From NCBI GenBank assembly GCA_028023455.1, contig JAQFVV010006274.1, positions 2,358,001 through 2,422,000 on the forward strand: a stretch of DNA of 64,000 nt, given 5' to 3'. The first letter of the stretch is position 1. Every line of letters begins with the position of its first letter. A program made the position numbers and the translations under genes. The notes under the pieces are model-generated. The model saw only the letters and a program-made list of their open reading frames with translations. It was not told the DNA's origin and did no database searches. Origin of the DNA: Epiperipatus broadwayi. Taxonomy: Eukaryota > Onychophora > Udeonychophora > Euonychophora > Peripatidae. Shown here piece by piece: positions 23,384 to 36,400 of this stretch.

Positions 23384-23446
23384 ACTATCTCTCATATATA
23401 TCTTTATTATATGCAAAGTATTTATCTAGAGTAAATTGTTACTTTT

Positions 23447-26400
23447 ATTAAATTTATTTCAATACCAATTTTATTCAGTAATTAAAAATGCCAAAGCAAT
23501 TTTTTTATATAAGATAACTATAATATAATCAGCCTGTTGATTTAAAAAAAAAAAGCTTAAATATAATCACAATATAGGAAATAGATTAACTGTTAGCTTT
23601 ATTAAGTTCCTCAATTTTGTCACTGGTCATAAATTCAACAGTCATTAGCTATGTGACTCATGACTTTATGTTTTTTCTACATCGTAATAAATCAATAGCT
23701 TTTAAATTCCATTTATGAAGCAGAATAACATACTGACTGTGTGTTGTTTGGAAGCTGTTGATGAGACTAGTTGTATCTAAAATCAAATCCAGCTGATTTC
23801 ATTACTGCAACTAAAAAAAATGCTTAGAATTTTATAAAAATTCCATTTCTAAAGTCATAATTATTTGTTTATAGTTCTTGATTGAATATTCAGAAAATAA
23901 ACATTGATTTGAAACAAATATTAGGTGACAAAACTATGTTTTGACTTGTTGATATATCTGATTTACTTAACAACTAATATATATATATATAGCAAGAATG
24001 TATTACTATGGTAGCATAGAATTCAAACTTTTTTTAATGTAGTAAATTTTTATAAACATTAAAAAAAAAAAAAAATTGTGGAAATTCATAGTTAGCTATT
24101 TCCAAAAAATTCCGTCAAATAATTAATTGCTGTGGAGGCATGTGACATTTGAGTACCTGAAGGGATTGCTAAGTTTTTCTCATAAATTTTTAGTTTTGTA
24201 GCCTATATGTTACCATCATGTTGACCTTCATAGGGGAAAATGTGATCATTTGGGAGAATGATGCTTGAAACCAGAAATATCAGATTGAGGTTGATTCCAG
24301 GAACCTTTAGTTTTTGAGATGGTCAAATTGTGTATTAAAAAATAACTGAAATGTTTATTGACATTCAACCATCAAATGTGATAAATTGGGTTTTAATCCA
24401 GAACTTTCAGCTTTTGAATTTGTGGCTTTACAACCATGAAAAATTTCAGACTATCATTAATGATAATATTAAAATATTTTTAAATCATTATCACACATTA
24501 CTTAAAATTATGCATCTACTTTACAAAAACATTTAATGTACATAAAACATCATTTTAAATGCAATACTTGTTTAATTATAATCACTTGAAGCATAGAAAA
24601 AAAGTAGTAATACTATTTGAATATACATAAATGTTTTGACAAGAAATTGCAGTCAGTAAGAATGATGTAAATCAGAGCAAATATATCCGATACATAGAAT
24701 TCTAAATTAATATTATTTTTTAAGTAAATAAGACCCTGAAAAAGCATTATATGATTCTTTGGCTATTTTAATATGCATATTAAAAACAATAATTCTTTCT
24801 ATTTACTCTATTCCAAGCCAAATATTGTTAGTTTGAGTAATCAATGTAGTCCTGTATCCAAATCTTCAAGGCATCAGAAAAAGGAATACAAATGGAAAAA
24901 AGAAGTTAAACTAAAGTTGTAGTTTATATGAAAATAAAAAGAATACTTTTTGGAAAGTAGAGATATTGAAAGAGGAAGGGGAAAAAATTTAAAGTTAAAA
25001 GAAATTGAAAAAAAATGAAGATTTTTTTTAATTATATATTTTGCTTAGGACTTTATGATAAGAATGAGGAATTATGAGGATAAAATATTGTAATTAATAA
25101 AAAGGTTCTCATCAATAAGATGAAAAACAAATAAGTCATTGCTGGAGATTGATTTGGTAATTAATAAAGAGCAAGAACATGAATTTATTATAGTATACAA
25201 CAGTTTCAAAGAGATAAAATATTCAATTTAGCTTATGTTGGATCTAGTATATAGATTATACATAGAAACTTTTTACATAATCTAACAAAGCCATATCACA
25301 GTTTCATTTCTAACTACTCTCTGTCTTCCTTCAGTAAGAAGCATTAAATTTATAATCGCATATCCAGCAGGCATCTTTATTTTTTAATATTAGTTTTAAA
25401 AATGCATATATGAGATAATAAAATATGAACTTTATACTATGAGGTAAAATAATTACATTAATTGATAGATCTTTGCAAATAAAATTCAATTTATAATAAA
25501 GTCATATTTATTTTTTATTTGTAGAATAAAAATTTTAACTATAAAATTATATATAAAAATAGATAAATGATTATTGGTTAGTTTCATTTTATTCTTTACA
25601 AATAATTTAGGAAGTTCATGTGTAACTAACTATACATATGACAAAAGTTACAGAAATCAAATACTTTATTGTAAAAAAGATTTCTATTGATGAGGTATTA
25701 AGGTGAAGCAAATATGACACCTTTAAAACTAAAGTGCAAAGATTATGAATGTTGTAAATTTAATATCTGGCCAAAGTCCTTTCTTTTTTGTTGTTTATTA
25801 ATATATTTAAAAATTGAGTATGAGATTGTGGTAAAACCGAATGATATTTTTTTTACTTAGATAAAGCTACCACTCAAAAACTATTTTGGTAAATAAATTT
25901 TTGAAATATATTTTAATTAAAATAATCTAAGTGTTCTGTTTTCAGAAACCAATGTTTACAATCTGAATAATCTATTTCTTAATAAAACATATTACTAAAA
26001 AAATCCCACCTTCTGAAATGTAAGATTTGCCAATATATATAGATCCCAGTATTTAAATTGTCAATAAAATTATTGTAATGGTAGGACCTTGGCTTAATTC
26101 TAATTAAATTTAGGATGCTTAGAAAGCAATTTTGAGAATTGTATAGGACATTGATAGTTCTGTAACAATAAATAGAAAATAAATGTAAAGGTAGACCATT
26201 GTATTGATATATACTTGTGTGACTTTTTTATTCTATATTAATCTTACTCAAAGAGAGCAAATTATTTTAAATAAAGCTGTTGGTATATTTAATAATTGAT
26301 GCAGTATGTTAATTTTGGTGGTAAATAAAAATATCCTTTGTGAGATGTAGGTGAAAAGGTATGATAGTTTTAGTATTTTTTTTAAATATTTTTTTCTGAA

Positions 26401-26560
26401 AGAATCAAATGATGTTAACATTATCAAAAATGGAAATAAATTTAGTTCATTATGCTGCTTTTTATATACTTTAATAAATCACACTATATGATATAAAATA
26501 AAATATCTTTATATAACAGCAATAATTATAAATAAATTTTTAACAGATGATATTGAAATA
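23447..26560. other. No gene seen; AT-rich spacer
   Basis: One 61-codon frame at 24351-24536 has no recognisable feature. No repeats matched elsewhere in the window. Confidence 0.5.
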
Positions 26561-27012
26561 TTTTAAAACATGGAAATATCTGTTATATTTTTATTTTAGA
26601 AAAACTAATAGTAAACTGTGAATATTTGCATTCAAACAAAAAACAAAGCTCATAACTTTTCCTACCTTTCTTATTTTATTATAGACTCTTCCACCAAATG
26701 TGGAAGGTTATAAAATATTTCAGTTAGAACATCTGTTAAAAAATATTAATTTAGAACATCTGATGATTGGTGGAAAAGTCTATTATAAAATAAGAAATGT
26801 AGAAAAAGTTATGAGCTTTGCTTCCTTAAACTATATTCACTTAAATGCTTTAATCTCTATATAAGACCCAGTGAGTGCTTTTAGAAGAGGTTTGACCTTT
26901 GAATGCAAAAATCGTTTACAGTTTACTATTTTCATTGATCACTGCCTATTAGCAACAGTTATTTTTCTATAATGAAAATATAACAGATATTTCCATGTTT
27001 TAAAATATTTCA
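26558..27012. repeat. Nested inverted repeats (foldback element)
   Basis: The outer arms (AAATATTTTAAAACATGGAA then ATATCTGTTATATTTTTATT at 26558-26600; complement at 26968-27012) enclose inner arms (AAAGCTCATAACTTTTCCTA through GACTCTTCCACCA at about 26645-26698; complement at about 26767-26822). The whole unit would fold into a long imperfect hairpin. No ORF. Confidence 0.75.
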
Positions 27013-27184
27013 ACAGCAATAGTTGTATGTATATAATAAAAACAATATAGAAAAGCTTTGCTAGCAAATATTATTTTGCTCTTTTTAAAGTGCTGGAAAG
27101 ATTTTAAAGCTTCAATTTTTATATATAATTAACTAAAATTAATTATAAAAATAATACAATATGTATAAAAAGATACAAGTTTAG

Positions 27185-28225
27185 AATGCACTGTTTACCA
27201 TTTTAGGTTCTAAGAGGCACTCCAAAGCCATCAGTGGCACAACCAAGCACTAAAGGATTTAAGATAGCACCCTATGTAAATGATACCAAGTGTTACAGTT
27301 ATTTTGTTTAATGCAGTTAAAAATTGTAATTTTTATCAGAAAAAACCCAGAAACTGTCATAGAATTAAGCATAACCATTTGCTCAAGAATCCAAATAACT
27401 CAAAATCAAATATAAAAACTATTAGTAATTAAAAAATGACAAAAAATATTAGCAAATCGCATGGCTAAAAAAATTCAAATATAAAAAAATAAATAATTAG
27501 AAAGTACTAGCAATTAGAAAACAAGAAGAAATATTCATGTAAAAAAAAATTAAAATCAATACTAAAGCATTTTATTTTTAAAATATGACATATCAAAAAA
27601 TATTTTTCAAATTTAATAATTAGATAATGATAAGGAAATTAGCATAATCACATGACTAAAAGCAATAATCAAATAACTCTTGAGATCAAATATCAAAAAT
27701 ATTAGTAATTAGGAAATGCCACAAAAATTAGTGTAATAAAAAAATTAAAATAATATTAAAGTAATCTACTTTTAAAATAACATATCAAATGTATGGTGTC
27801 AAAATGAATTACCAAACCAAGATTAAAAAAAAAAGTACTAGCACTATCAATAAAACACAAATTAGCAAATAATATTTGATAAAATAAATAACTGCTTACA
27901 ATTTTTCTTCTTGTTTTCTAATTACTAATACATGCTAAATATTTTTTATTGTTATTTGATTTTTTCTTTGATCGCATGATTTGCTAATATTATTGATATT
28001 TGAGAGTTATTGGGATTTTTGGTCATAATTTTTTTTATTTCTATGACAGTTGTGGAGCTTTTCTAATGAAAATTGCAATTTTTAACCATATAAAACATAA
28101 TTAACTGGAATACTTCAAATTACTAATGTTGAGTGTTATCTGATATGTTTTAGTATTTGGTTGTGTCAGTGGTGGTTTGGGACTCCCTTTAAAAACCAAA
28201 AAGGTGGAGAGCACATTATAAACTG
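27185..28225. repeat. About 1-kb inverted repeat element with internal tandem units
   Basis: Arms of about 290 bp: 27185-27480 (GGCACTCCAAAGCCATCAGT, GGCACAACCAAGCACTAAA, CAGAAACTGTCATAGAA) pair with 27900-28225 (TTCTATGACAGTTG, TTTAGTATTTGGTTGTGTCA, GTGGTGGTTTGGGACTCC). The centre holds two to three diverged units with ATTAGTAATTA..AAATGACA/CACAAAAATTAG motifs spaced 90-250 bp. It could be a foldback transposon, or a hairpin source of small RNAs. Confidence 0.7.
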
Positions 28226-28301
28226 CTACCAAATATATATATATATAAATGTATAGTATATTACTTTTCATTAGCAATTATTAGTTAAATTAATTGCTAT
28301 T

Positions 28302-28302
<1 letters not shown>

Positions 28303-28382
<80 letters not shown>
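28303..28382. repeat. (TA)n microsatellite
   Basis: About 40 uninterrupted TA units next to the 1-kb inverted repeat. Confidence 0.95.
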
Positions 28383-28386
<4 letters not shown>

Positions 28387-28592
28387 TACAGTAGACTTAT
28401 AAGATCTTAGAATGTTGAACATAAGTCAATAAGAGTTAGAAAAAATTGTTTAACAGTCTAACATTGAATTTTTTTGTGTTACATTAATAGATTTCCAAAT
28501 GGGAGATTTACTTGTGTTAAATTGTAGAATATTAAAGATTTTAAGACTTCTCATTCGATAATTTAATATACAAAATTAACAAAGCGTATGAC

Positions 28593-28790
28593 ACACTTGA
28601 ATGAGAAGCTATAAAGATACACAGAAATTATTACGCACTAAGCGCTTTCGAGGCCTTTTGCCTCATATTCATAGCAATACTGTGAGCTGCATTCTGCAGC
28701 TCACAGTACCACTATGAATATGAGGCAAAAGGCCTCGAAAGCACTTAGCACATAATAATTTCTGTGTATCTTTATAGCTTCTCATTAAAT
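28593..28790. repeat. Near-perfect palindrome with hammerhead-like motif (family B)
   Basis: The arms of about 85-90 bp are almost identical in inverse orientation around a central GAGCTGCATTCTGCAGCTC palindrome. Each arm, read outward, contains TATGAATATGAGGC, a hairpin GAGGC-AAAAG-GCCTC, then GAAAGC and an outer CACAG...CTGTG pair. The layout resembles a hammerhead (stem II, GAAA, stem III, closing stem I), but the CUGAUGA core is missing, so it is only hammerhead-like. A diverged half copy lies at 29310-29400. Confidence 0.7.
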
Positions 28791-30899
28791 TGTAGAATAA
28801 ATTCTTTACTGGAATTGTTTAAATTTATGAATAATTTCTGAAGATATTTTTTGGAATAGAAATAGGATAAATTATCTATGTAAACTAAATGTTTAATCAA
28901 AGGGTGGAGATTAATTTGTATACCTGTTTATGTGATTGACTTGTAGTATGGGGATTAATAGTAATGATATAAAAAGACCTCTATGTTGAGGAATTGTGGG
29001 CAACAAAACCAGGAGATATTTTCCAGTTAAAGTGAATGAATTTGATGATTTGGTCATAAGATAGTTAAAAGTAAAAGATAAAAGAATGAATATTATGCAG
29101 TATTGTTCATGTATTTGGAATAGTTTAGATATGGTATCAAATTGTAGTAACTGTTCCTGAAGTATCTAATATGATTATGATATTGAATGGGATTATCATT
29201 AAGATATATTTTTTTGTAAATGGATATTCTAAAATATGTGTCAGGTTAAATTTCACCCTTGATTAGTGATTCTATAGTTTGCATATCATCATTCTATTCT
29301 GTACCAATTATCACTATGGCTATGAATATGAGACAATACATCTCAAAAGCACTCGGCCATTAACTTTTGTATAGACTTATAAGAATAATTATTATAGCTT
29401 CTCTTTCCAATGCCTCACATGTTGGTAATTTTATTATAATTATTTTGAGAGAAGTTAAAAACTTAATATTTTATAAAAAGAGGATGTAAATATTAGTATT
29501 AGATCATTGAATGGAGAAAAAAAATGTGTGATTAAGGCAAAAACCATAAGTATGATAATAGAATTGATTTCTTGTTTTGAACTCAGTGAAGAGGAAATCA
29601 GTTATATTAAAAAAAATAGTATATGTTTCTGAATGTCAGAATCTGGGTAAAACTTCATTTTGAGTACAGTCTTTTGTTTAGTGATTTCAAATTATCTGCA
29701 CTGGAACAAAATGTAGAGAGAAATTTTAAAAAAGAAGGGTCTTAAAGTTATAGAAGGTATGTGGTACCAAATTTTGATCCATGATTAATCTGGAATCTAG
29801 AATTAAAACTGTTATAAGTTTTTGGCCAGAGAGCTATTATTAAACTTAATATTACTTTTTATAATGATTTGTAACATATTGTTGAAGAATATGTGGGTGG
29901 GTTGAGTTTAAAGACTGAAAGGGTTTAATATTGGAATTCATTACCTAGGGCAGGATAGTTAATATCATACAACTAAATGGAGGCACAAGCCAGTCCTTGT
30001 CTTAGCACTATGAGAAAATAATTACAGGAATTTGTAAAAATCATTAATAGTTGTGATAAGTAATTAATCATCTATGTACAATTTATCCCAATTGTTATGA
30101 TGGTAGACTCAAACATCAATTTCATTGAATAGAGATATTGTGCATACATAAATACATGACCTCTTAGCAGTGATTATATTACATTTTTTAATATTCATGA
30201 ATAAAACATATAGAAGATTATGAGTAAATATCAGTTTTTATGCAAATATGAATTGGTAATAACCATTATGATAAACATGTTTATCAGTTTTTATACATTA
30301 AAAATATTGTGTCACATATATTTTATTGTTTATTTTTAAGAAATTATCAGAAATAAAGTAAAGAAATAGCTTTTAGTAACCATATACTAGTAATAAAATA
30401 TAGTATTTATTTTTGTTAGAAAAAAAAAGCTTTTACCATTATATCAAGTATACTGAAAAGAAAATTTAGATGCTTTTTTAGAAGTTGTAACTTTAGATGT
30501 TTTAGAAGTTGCAGATACAATGATAAGAAGGACCAACCTTGAGATTTACCATCAACATTACAATCTTTTACAGATTTTAAATATGGCCGCAACATGATGA
30601 CTGGTTTCTGGGAGAATGATGATTCAAGTTTCTGTTTTATATTTTGAGTAAGTATTTATTAGTGGTAAGAGACAAGTTGGTTATCATTCTCAGATAATTC
30701 AGATTTTTTGATAAATATGGGATTTTTAATTTTCTATAAGAATGAAGGAACAAATTATTTCAATGATAACAACCTATCATCTTATTTTTGATATTTACAT
30801 AATTATCTACTGAGGTATCTCTATAAACTACACTGTAGAGTAATGTTTCACCATTACTCCCATTCTTCTAATCTATATTCTACCTACAAGAACATTTCT
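28791..30899. other. No gene seen; spacer with one family B fragment
   Basis: 29310-29400 (CTATGAATATGAGACAATAC, later ATTATTATAGCTTCTC) is a degenerate single arm of the palindrome at 28593. Nothing else recognised. Confidence 0.45.
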
Positions 30900-31612
30900 T
30901 AAAAACTATCATAATACAAATAATAACACTTATGTTTATACATTTTTTTGCAGAATTAGTACATTTTAATTTGTATCTATCCATTTTATCAATTCTTTCT
31001 TATTGTAATGCCATATTTCAAATACTTTCAGATGAGTTCTCTCTTTTTGTTAAAAGCTAGGTTGTTGATCCATATAGAACAATTGACCAAACACGTGAGA
31101 TTGGAATACATCTCTGAGTATGAAGTCACTCAACCTAGATGTAAGAAATATTTTTTTTTTTTCTGAAAGCTATTAAAAACAGCAGTTAGCCTTGCTGGAA
31201 TGATTTTTTGCAGAATATTTTGCTTTTATCATAAATGTTAAAAGTAATTTTTTCATTCCATATTTTTTTAATGTATTATTTTTGTAGGATTTTAATGATT
31301 GCTTGATCATCTGTAAATTATACAGCAGTAATTCATTGTATATTAATATATACACAGATTTCTTTTATATTTTATAATATCTTGGTATAACATTTTTTCT
31401 AAGTAAATTTAAAGATTTTTGACTAGAATGACCCTCCGGTCTAATTCTATTTACTCACTGGATTAGTCAGTTACTTATTTACTAACACAATTGCAATTCA
31501 TCTATTATAAAATGTTTTGATAAAACTGATAGTAAAGCCATCTATTGCAAACTCACCAAGCACTGGAAAAAGTGTGTTTCTTGGAAATGAATCAAATGCC
31601 TTCTCATAGTTT
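30900..31612 (-). pseudogene. LINE X, 3' half (catalytic palm to C-terminus), interrupted by an RTE insertion
   Basis: On the - strand NINYEKAFDSFPRN (31570-31620) is the first catalytic-Asp box. IELDRRVILVKN (about 31425-31460) matches the RQG box. FTDDQAII (FTDD at 31306-31317) is the FADD box. VLYGSTTWLLTKRE with a following LKVFEIWHYNKKEL (about 30985-31085) is the segment after the thumb. Frameshifts and stops separate the pieces. The upstream half of the same element appears at 34590-36400, so this copy was split by the intervening RTE element. Confidence 0.65.
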
Positions 31613-34590
31613 ATATTATTATTATCATCATTTTCAACTATCTTGTTTTTTCAATCTCTGCCTTTTCTTCCTATATATCAAAAAACGTTTTTCTTATTTC
31701 ATTTATTTACCTCACATCTGGTCTCTTTCTAGATCTTTTATAATCTCTTGGGATCCAATTTAAAATTTCAACAGTCCATTCATTATCAGCTCTCCTACTA
31801 ATATGACCAATCCATCTCTATATTTTAGTCTCTTAATTATTTTAATGATGTGAGTGATATCTGCTTGTTCTTTCAATGTATTTCTTTTTTGATCTTTTCT
31901 TGTTACTTCTAACACATTTCTTTCCATGCTTTGGTGAGTGGTCTAAAGTATATGCATTTCTCTTCCATTAAATATCCAGTTTCAGATCTTTAAGTAGGAA
32001 GTAGTAAAAAAATCTATTAAAAACCTTTCTTTATTTCCATTTAATATTAAATTATTTCTACCAAAAAGCACCCCAATCAAGTTTAATTCTATGATTAATA
32101 TCATCCATTACATTTTCATCAATATTAATAGTGTGCTAAAAGTTTTTGTAATTGTTAACTTCTTTTGATTCATTATTATTAATATTTATTAATCCTACTT
32201 TATTACTTTTATCTGATAACTCTTACAACTTTTCTGAAATTTTAAATAATAATTTGCAAAAATATAGAAATAATCTCTAGTTATTTTTGTTTGCTTATCT
32301 TTCCATTTTAATCAATCAAATACTTCAAAAACTGCTGTTAAAAGTTTTGGAGATATGGAATCACTCTCATAAATTCTTGTCAATATTAATCTCTTAGCAT
32401 CATCATATAATCTCAACATTTCTGTTGAAATTTAATAAATATTCTTTAGAATATGAGAATATCTTGAGTCTATATCTTGATGTTACAATGCTTTAATTAC
32501 CATAGAAATGCTTATAAAATCAAATCCTTTTCATGATATAAAAATCCAAAGAATAATTGCAACTTCTATTTATTAGTTTTCTCTCTCAAAACGTGGATGT
32601 TATCTTATTCATGTTAAAATCATTTTTAAATTCAACTTATTCTTTTGATTGGTTAGACTCCAAATTTTGACTACATATAAATTTATTTATCTTGATAATT
32701 TTGTATAAAACTGATAGAAGACTGATGGAATTGTAATTCCTTTCTTAATTATTAATACTATTATTGCACTTTTCTAATCATATGGTATATATTTATTTTA
32801 TAGTCATTTGTATATAACTTTGCCAACAGTTTTTCAAATTGTTTATCTGTTTTTTTTAAAGATATCAATAATAACTCCAACATTTCCTGGAGCTTTTCCC
32901 TTTGTCATGGATTTAATTGTATATTTTATTTCTTGATTTAAAATGCTTAGCAATTCTGAATATATAATTATTGTAAATGATATTGTGTTATTCATAATGT
33001 TATTTCTATCTTTCCTTATTATTGCGAATATAACTTTTTTTCCCAATACCAAAATGTTGTTTAACATTTTGTGACTTTTATTCTCTATTATAGCTTTACT
33101 TGCCAATTCACAATTATATTTTCTTATATTATTATTAGTTATTTTTATACCATTTTACAAAACTCTGAATATTCTTTTTAATATCTAATTTTCAAAAATT
33201 TCCATATATAAGTATTTTCATACATTATCTTGACTTAGTAGAAAAGGTATTGGTAAATTGCTGATTCTTTATACAAGCTATCTTTCTTGCAGTTTTTAAT
33301 AAAGTATCAGTTATCTTCTTATTGGTTTCAGTAAAGTCTGAACCACCCTGAAAATCTAATAATAATTTAAAATGATTTGCAAGATCTAAATTAAGTTCAT
33401 TGAAGTGTTTCTGAAGCCCACAAATATAATAGTCTTTCTTAATAGGTTTCATTTTTTTAATTTTGCATTAAAAAGTCTTTTGCATCTTACTAATTGATAA
33501 TTATTTTTTATGATTAGTCTATTAAAAATATTACAGTCTTGAAATACATCTTTTCTGTTAGTCAAAATATAATCCAATTGTGCAGTATCTTTATTTGCTT
33601 GCTTCCATTTTTATATTTATTTACCTTTGTTTTAAAAAAAGTTTATAATGTAGTTTTTTTTTAAAAAAAAAAACTCCACAAGTCTGTGTTCCATTTTTAC
33701 TTTTGCTATCATAACCAAGTTTATCCATAACACTTTTATTTTTCAATTGTTTCCCAATTCTACCATTAAATTCTCCATGACAATAGTAAAATGTTATTTG
33801 ATCTGATCAAAAGCATTTTGTAAATCCATATACAAATTCTCCATTTCTTCATTACTATGATAATGTAAATTTGAATTATCTGCATTTGATACTCTGTCTA
33901 ATATAAATGAATATCCACAATGTTATTATTCTATTTTTTATTTATAATAAATCTCATTCATTTGTATTTCCAATATTTGTCCCTTTATAGTATATTTCCA
34001 CTTTCTAAATCAATTGACTCTTTACCTTTCCTTCTAACTTCATGATGTCCAACAATATTCCATTCAACATTAGATAGTTTTTCTTACACTGTGAGTAATC
34101 TTCCTTTACTTGAAATTGATGTGCAGTTATAAATACTTAAATAAAAATGCATCATCAAATGGCAGTTTAGGTCTGCAATCAGAGAATTTCTAGCATCCTC
34201 CATCTTTGATCATCAACCACTGCTTCTCAGAATAAGGTCATAATTTAATTTTGTCTGCTATAATTATCATTTTCTATATAAAATAAATTATTTACATTCA
34301 TTCCTTTCAAGAAAACTCAAATGATATTTCAGTTAAAAACTATCAGACAACTGAGAATAAAGGCCATAGTATTTCTTGAACTTAAACTCAGAATTAAAAA
34401 GCCAATAAATTCATTATACTTACTAATGCCTGTTGATGAGCTGGACATATTTATGTTTGCTTACTATATAAATAATTATCAACAATAACAACTGCAATGG
34501 AGGGGACATTAAGGATTTGTCCTTTTTGGTTTCTTGAAGGTCTCAAAAAGAAACTAAAGGGCATTATTTTAGTAACAACAAACTCCTTTC
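31613..34590 (-). mobile_element. RTE-type LINE (decayed, near full length) inserted in LINE X
   Basis: Read on the - strand, the endonuclease gives MENLYMDLQNAFD (33810-33860) and MGEFNGRIGKQ (33747-33778; usual D-x-N has become E-x-N). The linker ORF is 33225-33452. MTKGKAPG in the RT N-terminal box is at 32886-32908. The region TRKDQKRNT...IIKRLKYR (31780-31900) and RSRKRPDV (31715-31740) are the RTE C-terminus. The 3' end is GATAGTTGAAAATGATGATAATAAT at 31613-31640 (given in the - sense), a GAT-rich RTE-like tail. The middle palm (FADD) is hard to read. The length of about 3 kb is that of a full RTE element. All frames are broken. Confidence 0.75.
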
Positions 34591-36400
34591 TGCAGCCACA
34601 GTCAATGTAAGATAAATAATACATTTTTTGACTCCATTTTGCTTCCTGACAGAATCTGTATCATGTCAATTGCATATCTAATGCCTTTTTGTTTATGGCA
34701 ATCAAAATTGATTTCTTCCTGGCATAGATTAAGTTTTGTTTTATACCCTTACTTTGAGCAATTTAAAAAGGATTTTTGATGGATTTTATATTTTTGATAA
34801 ATGAGCTATCAGGAATAAAATAAAACTGAGAATAATATTTTATTTTTATAAATATTATTAACTAAGTACACACTCACAATTTTGAGAAGTTTAACAGATA
34901 CATTGTCAGCTCCTGGCATCTTATTGATAGGTAATGGTTTTGCCTGCACTATCAAATTTAAGTTTGGTTACCAGTAAATACTAAATCACTATATCCAGAG
35001 AGTCTGTGAACAAATTTGGCCTCTTTTTGATATATTTTTATTACTTATTCTCTTCATTTCTATTATTTCTTTCCAAAAATTTTGGAGGTAGCTTTCATTT
35101 TATCTTGTGGAACATGTGCTACAATAGTCTCATTAAAAAGAATTAGTTTATTATTCCTTTTATGAGGACACTTCTATCTCATTTTTTAATTATTCAATTT
35201 CCACATATTGTTTTTGCACCCATTTCCAATGGCTCTTTTGCATTCTCTGTGCAATTTATTTTTAAGAATCCTGTTTAATTTCAAGCCATATGTTGTTCTG
35301 ATTTCTTTCCATCTTTACTGTTCCTCCATCATAAGATACAGCTCTAATTTGCTCTAGAATTTTCCCAAGTCCCCATTTCCCTGATCTATTTAGTCTGTAT
35401 CTGGTCTTACAATAAAATTCTTTATATTATAATAATATTGTTTAAAATCCTAAGTTACTAAATTCCATTATTTAAGAAAGTCCTTTAATATTCCATTAAA
35501 AGTTGTTTATTACTTCTTCTTCTACATCATTTCTATGTCATATCCAAATCTCCTTTCTGTATTCTCATTAATTTTTTTCAATTTTAAGTAGTATTTTAGT
35601 AAGATCATATTATGGTCTGCATCTTCCCAAGAAGATCTTATCTAGATAATGTAATTTTCTTTTGCTAAGAAATAATCTTATTAATGTCATTTTTCATCTT
35701 TCAGATTGGTTCATATATATCTTTATCTATTAGAGTTATAATATCAGTTATTTAGAGACAACATATTTTTCTATATGGCAAAAATCTATCTTTTTTTTTT
35801 CTCATTCCTAGTATCTAATTCATAAATAAAAACATTTCTATATCTCCACTCTCCCATAATTGAATTTCAGTTACACATCAAGATATCATTATCAGCCAAT
35901 CTTCTCTCATCAATAAATATTTGATTTGATCAAACATCCATTCTGTGCAATGTTTTTTGAAAGAGAATATGTTTGGGTCAAACAGTATAAATTATATTTT
36001 TCAATATTTTAACTATCATCAAGCTATGATCATATATCTTACCATTTGCAACTGCAGTTCTTAGCATTTTTATCCAATGTCAGAGTCGTACAAGAATGTG
36101 TATCCCATCAAAAAATTCTGATTGGTAGATTTATTATTTATTGCTATAAAACTGAATATATAAAAACTACAGGTGATACAAATATCAAGATGATTAAAGC
36201 TTACTAACATACTATTGATAAGGACATCTCACTCAATTTAAGAAGAAAAAAAATTAAAAAACTTACATCATATTCCTATTGTAGTGATACCTTATCTTTT
36301 TTATAAAACAACAAGTTGCAACAATTCAAGCTAAGGATTATCTCATAGTACGAACACATGATGAGATCAGGAGGTTAGTTTATGACATTCAAAAACATGA
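34590..36400 (-). pseudogene. LINE X, 5' half (endonuclease end and RT start)
   Basis: On the - strand SSWEDADHNMILLKYYLKLK (about 35560-35625) matches an endonuclease terminus (DADHN in place of SDHN). PINKMPGADNVSVKLLKIV (about 34880-34935) is the GPD box. INFDCHKQKGIRYAIDMIQIL (part, about 34640-34715) corresponds to the GFRxGRGTRDAI box that immediately precedes the catalytic-Asp box. The next expected box is found at 31620, across the RTE insertion. Upstream of 35700 I cannot align it confidently. Confidence 0.6.

Larger units (their letters stand above)
22852..23446 (-). mobile_element. Hammerhead repeat pair, family A (direct repeats, 400-bp period)
   Basis: 22852-23038 and 23252-23446 are direct repeats, about 95% identical apart from an 8-bp insertion (TTTATCTA) in the second. 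They are separated by 213 bp of unrelated sequence. Each repeat carries a hammerhead ribozyme on the - strand, with cleavage sites exactly 400 nt apart. Two repeats with one ribozyme each around a unique middle is the retrozyme layout: self-cleavage of the transcript would release a 400-nt monomer. There is no coding capacity; the apparent 65- and 87-codon ORFs on the - strand simply run through the ribozymes. Ends are not marked by a clear target-site duplication. Confidence 0.75.

Noticed and set aside
22840-23416. Minus-strand open frames of 87 and 65 codons with near-identical residues (DSDLGQLMSAGS...NASWGSF)
   Set aside because: Both simply read through the hammerhead stems and the conserved flank; the shared protein sequence reflects the RNA repeat, not selection on protein.
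26755-26785. CTGATGATTGGTGGAAAAG, a CUGAUGA with a nearby GAAAA
   Set aside because: It lies inside an arm of the 26558-27012 inverted repeat; stem II and stem III cannot be formed.
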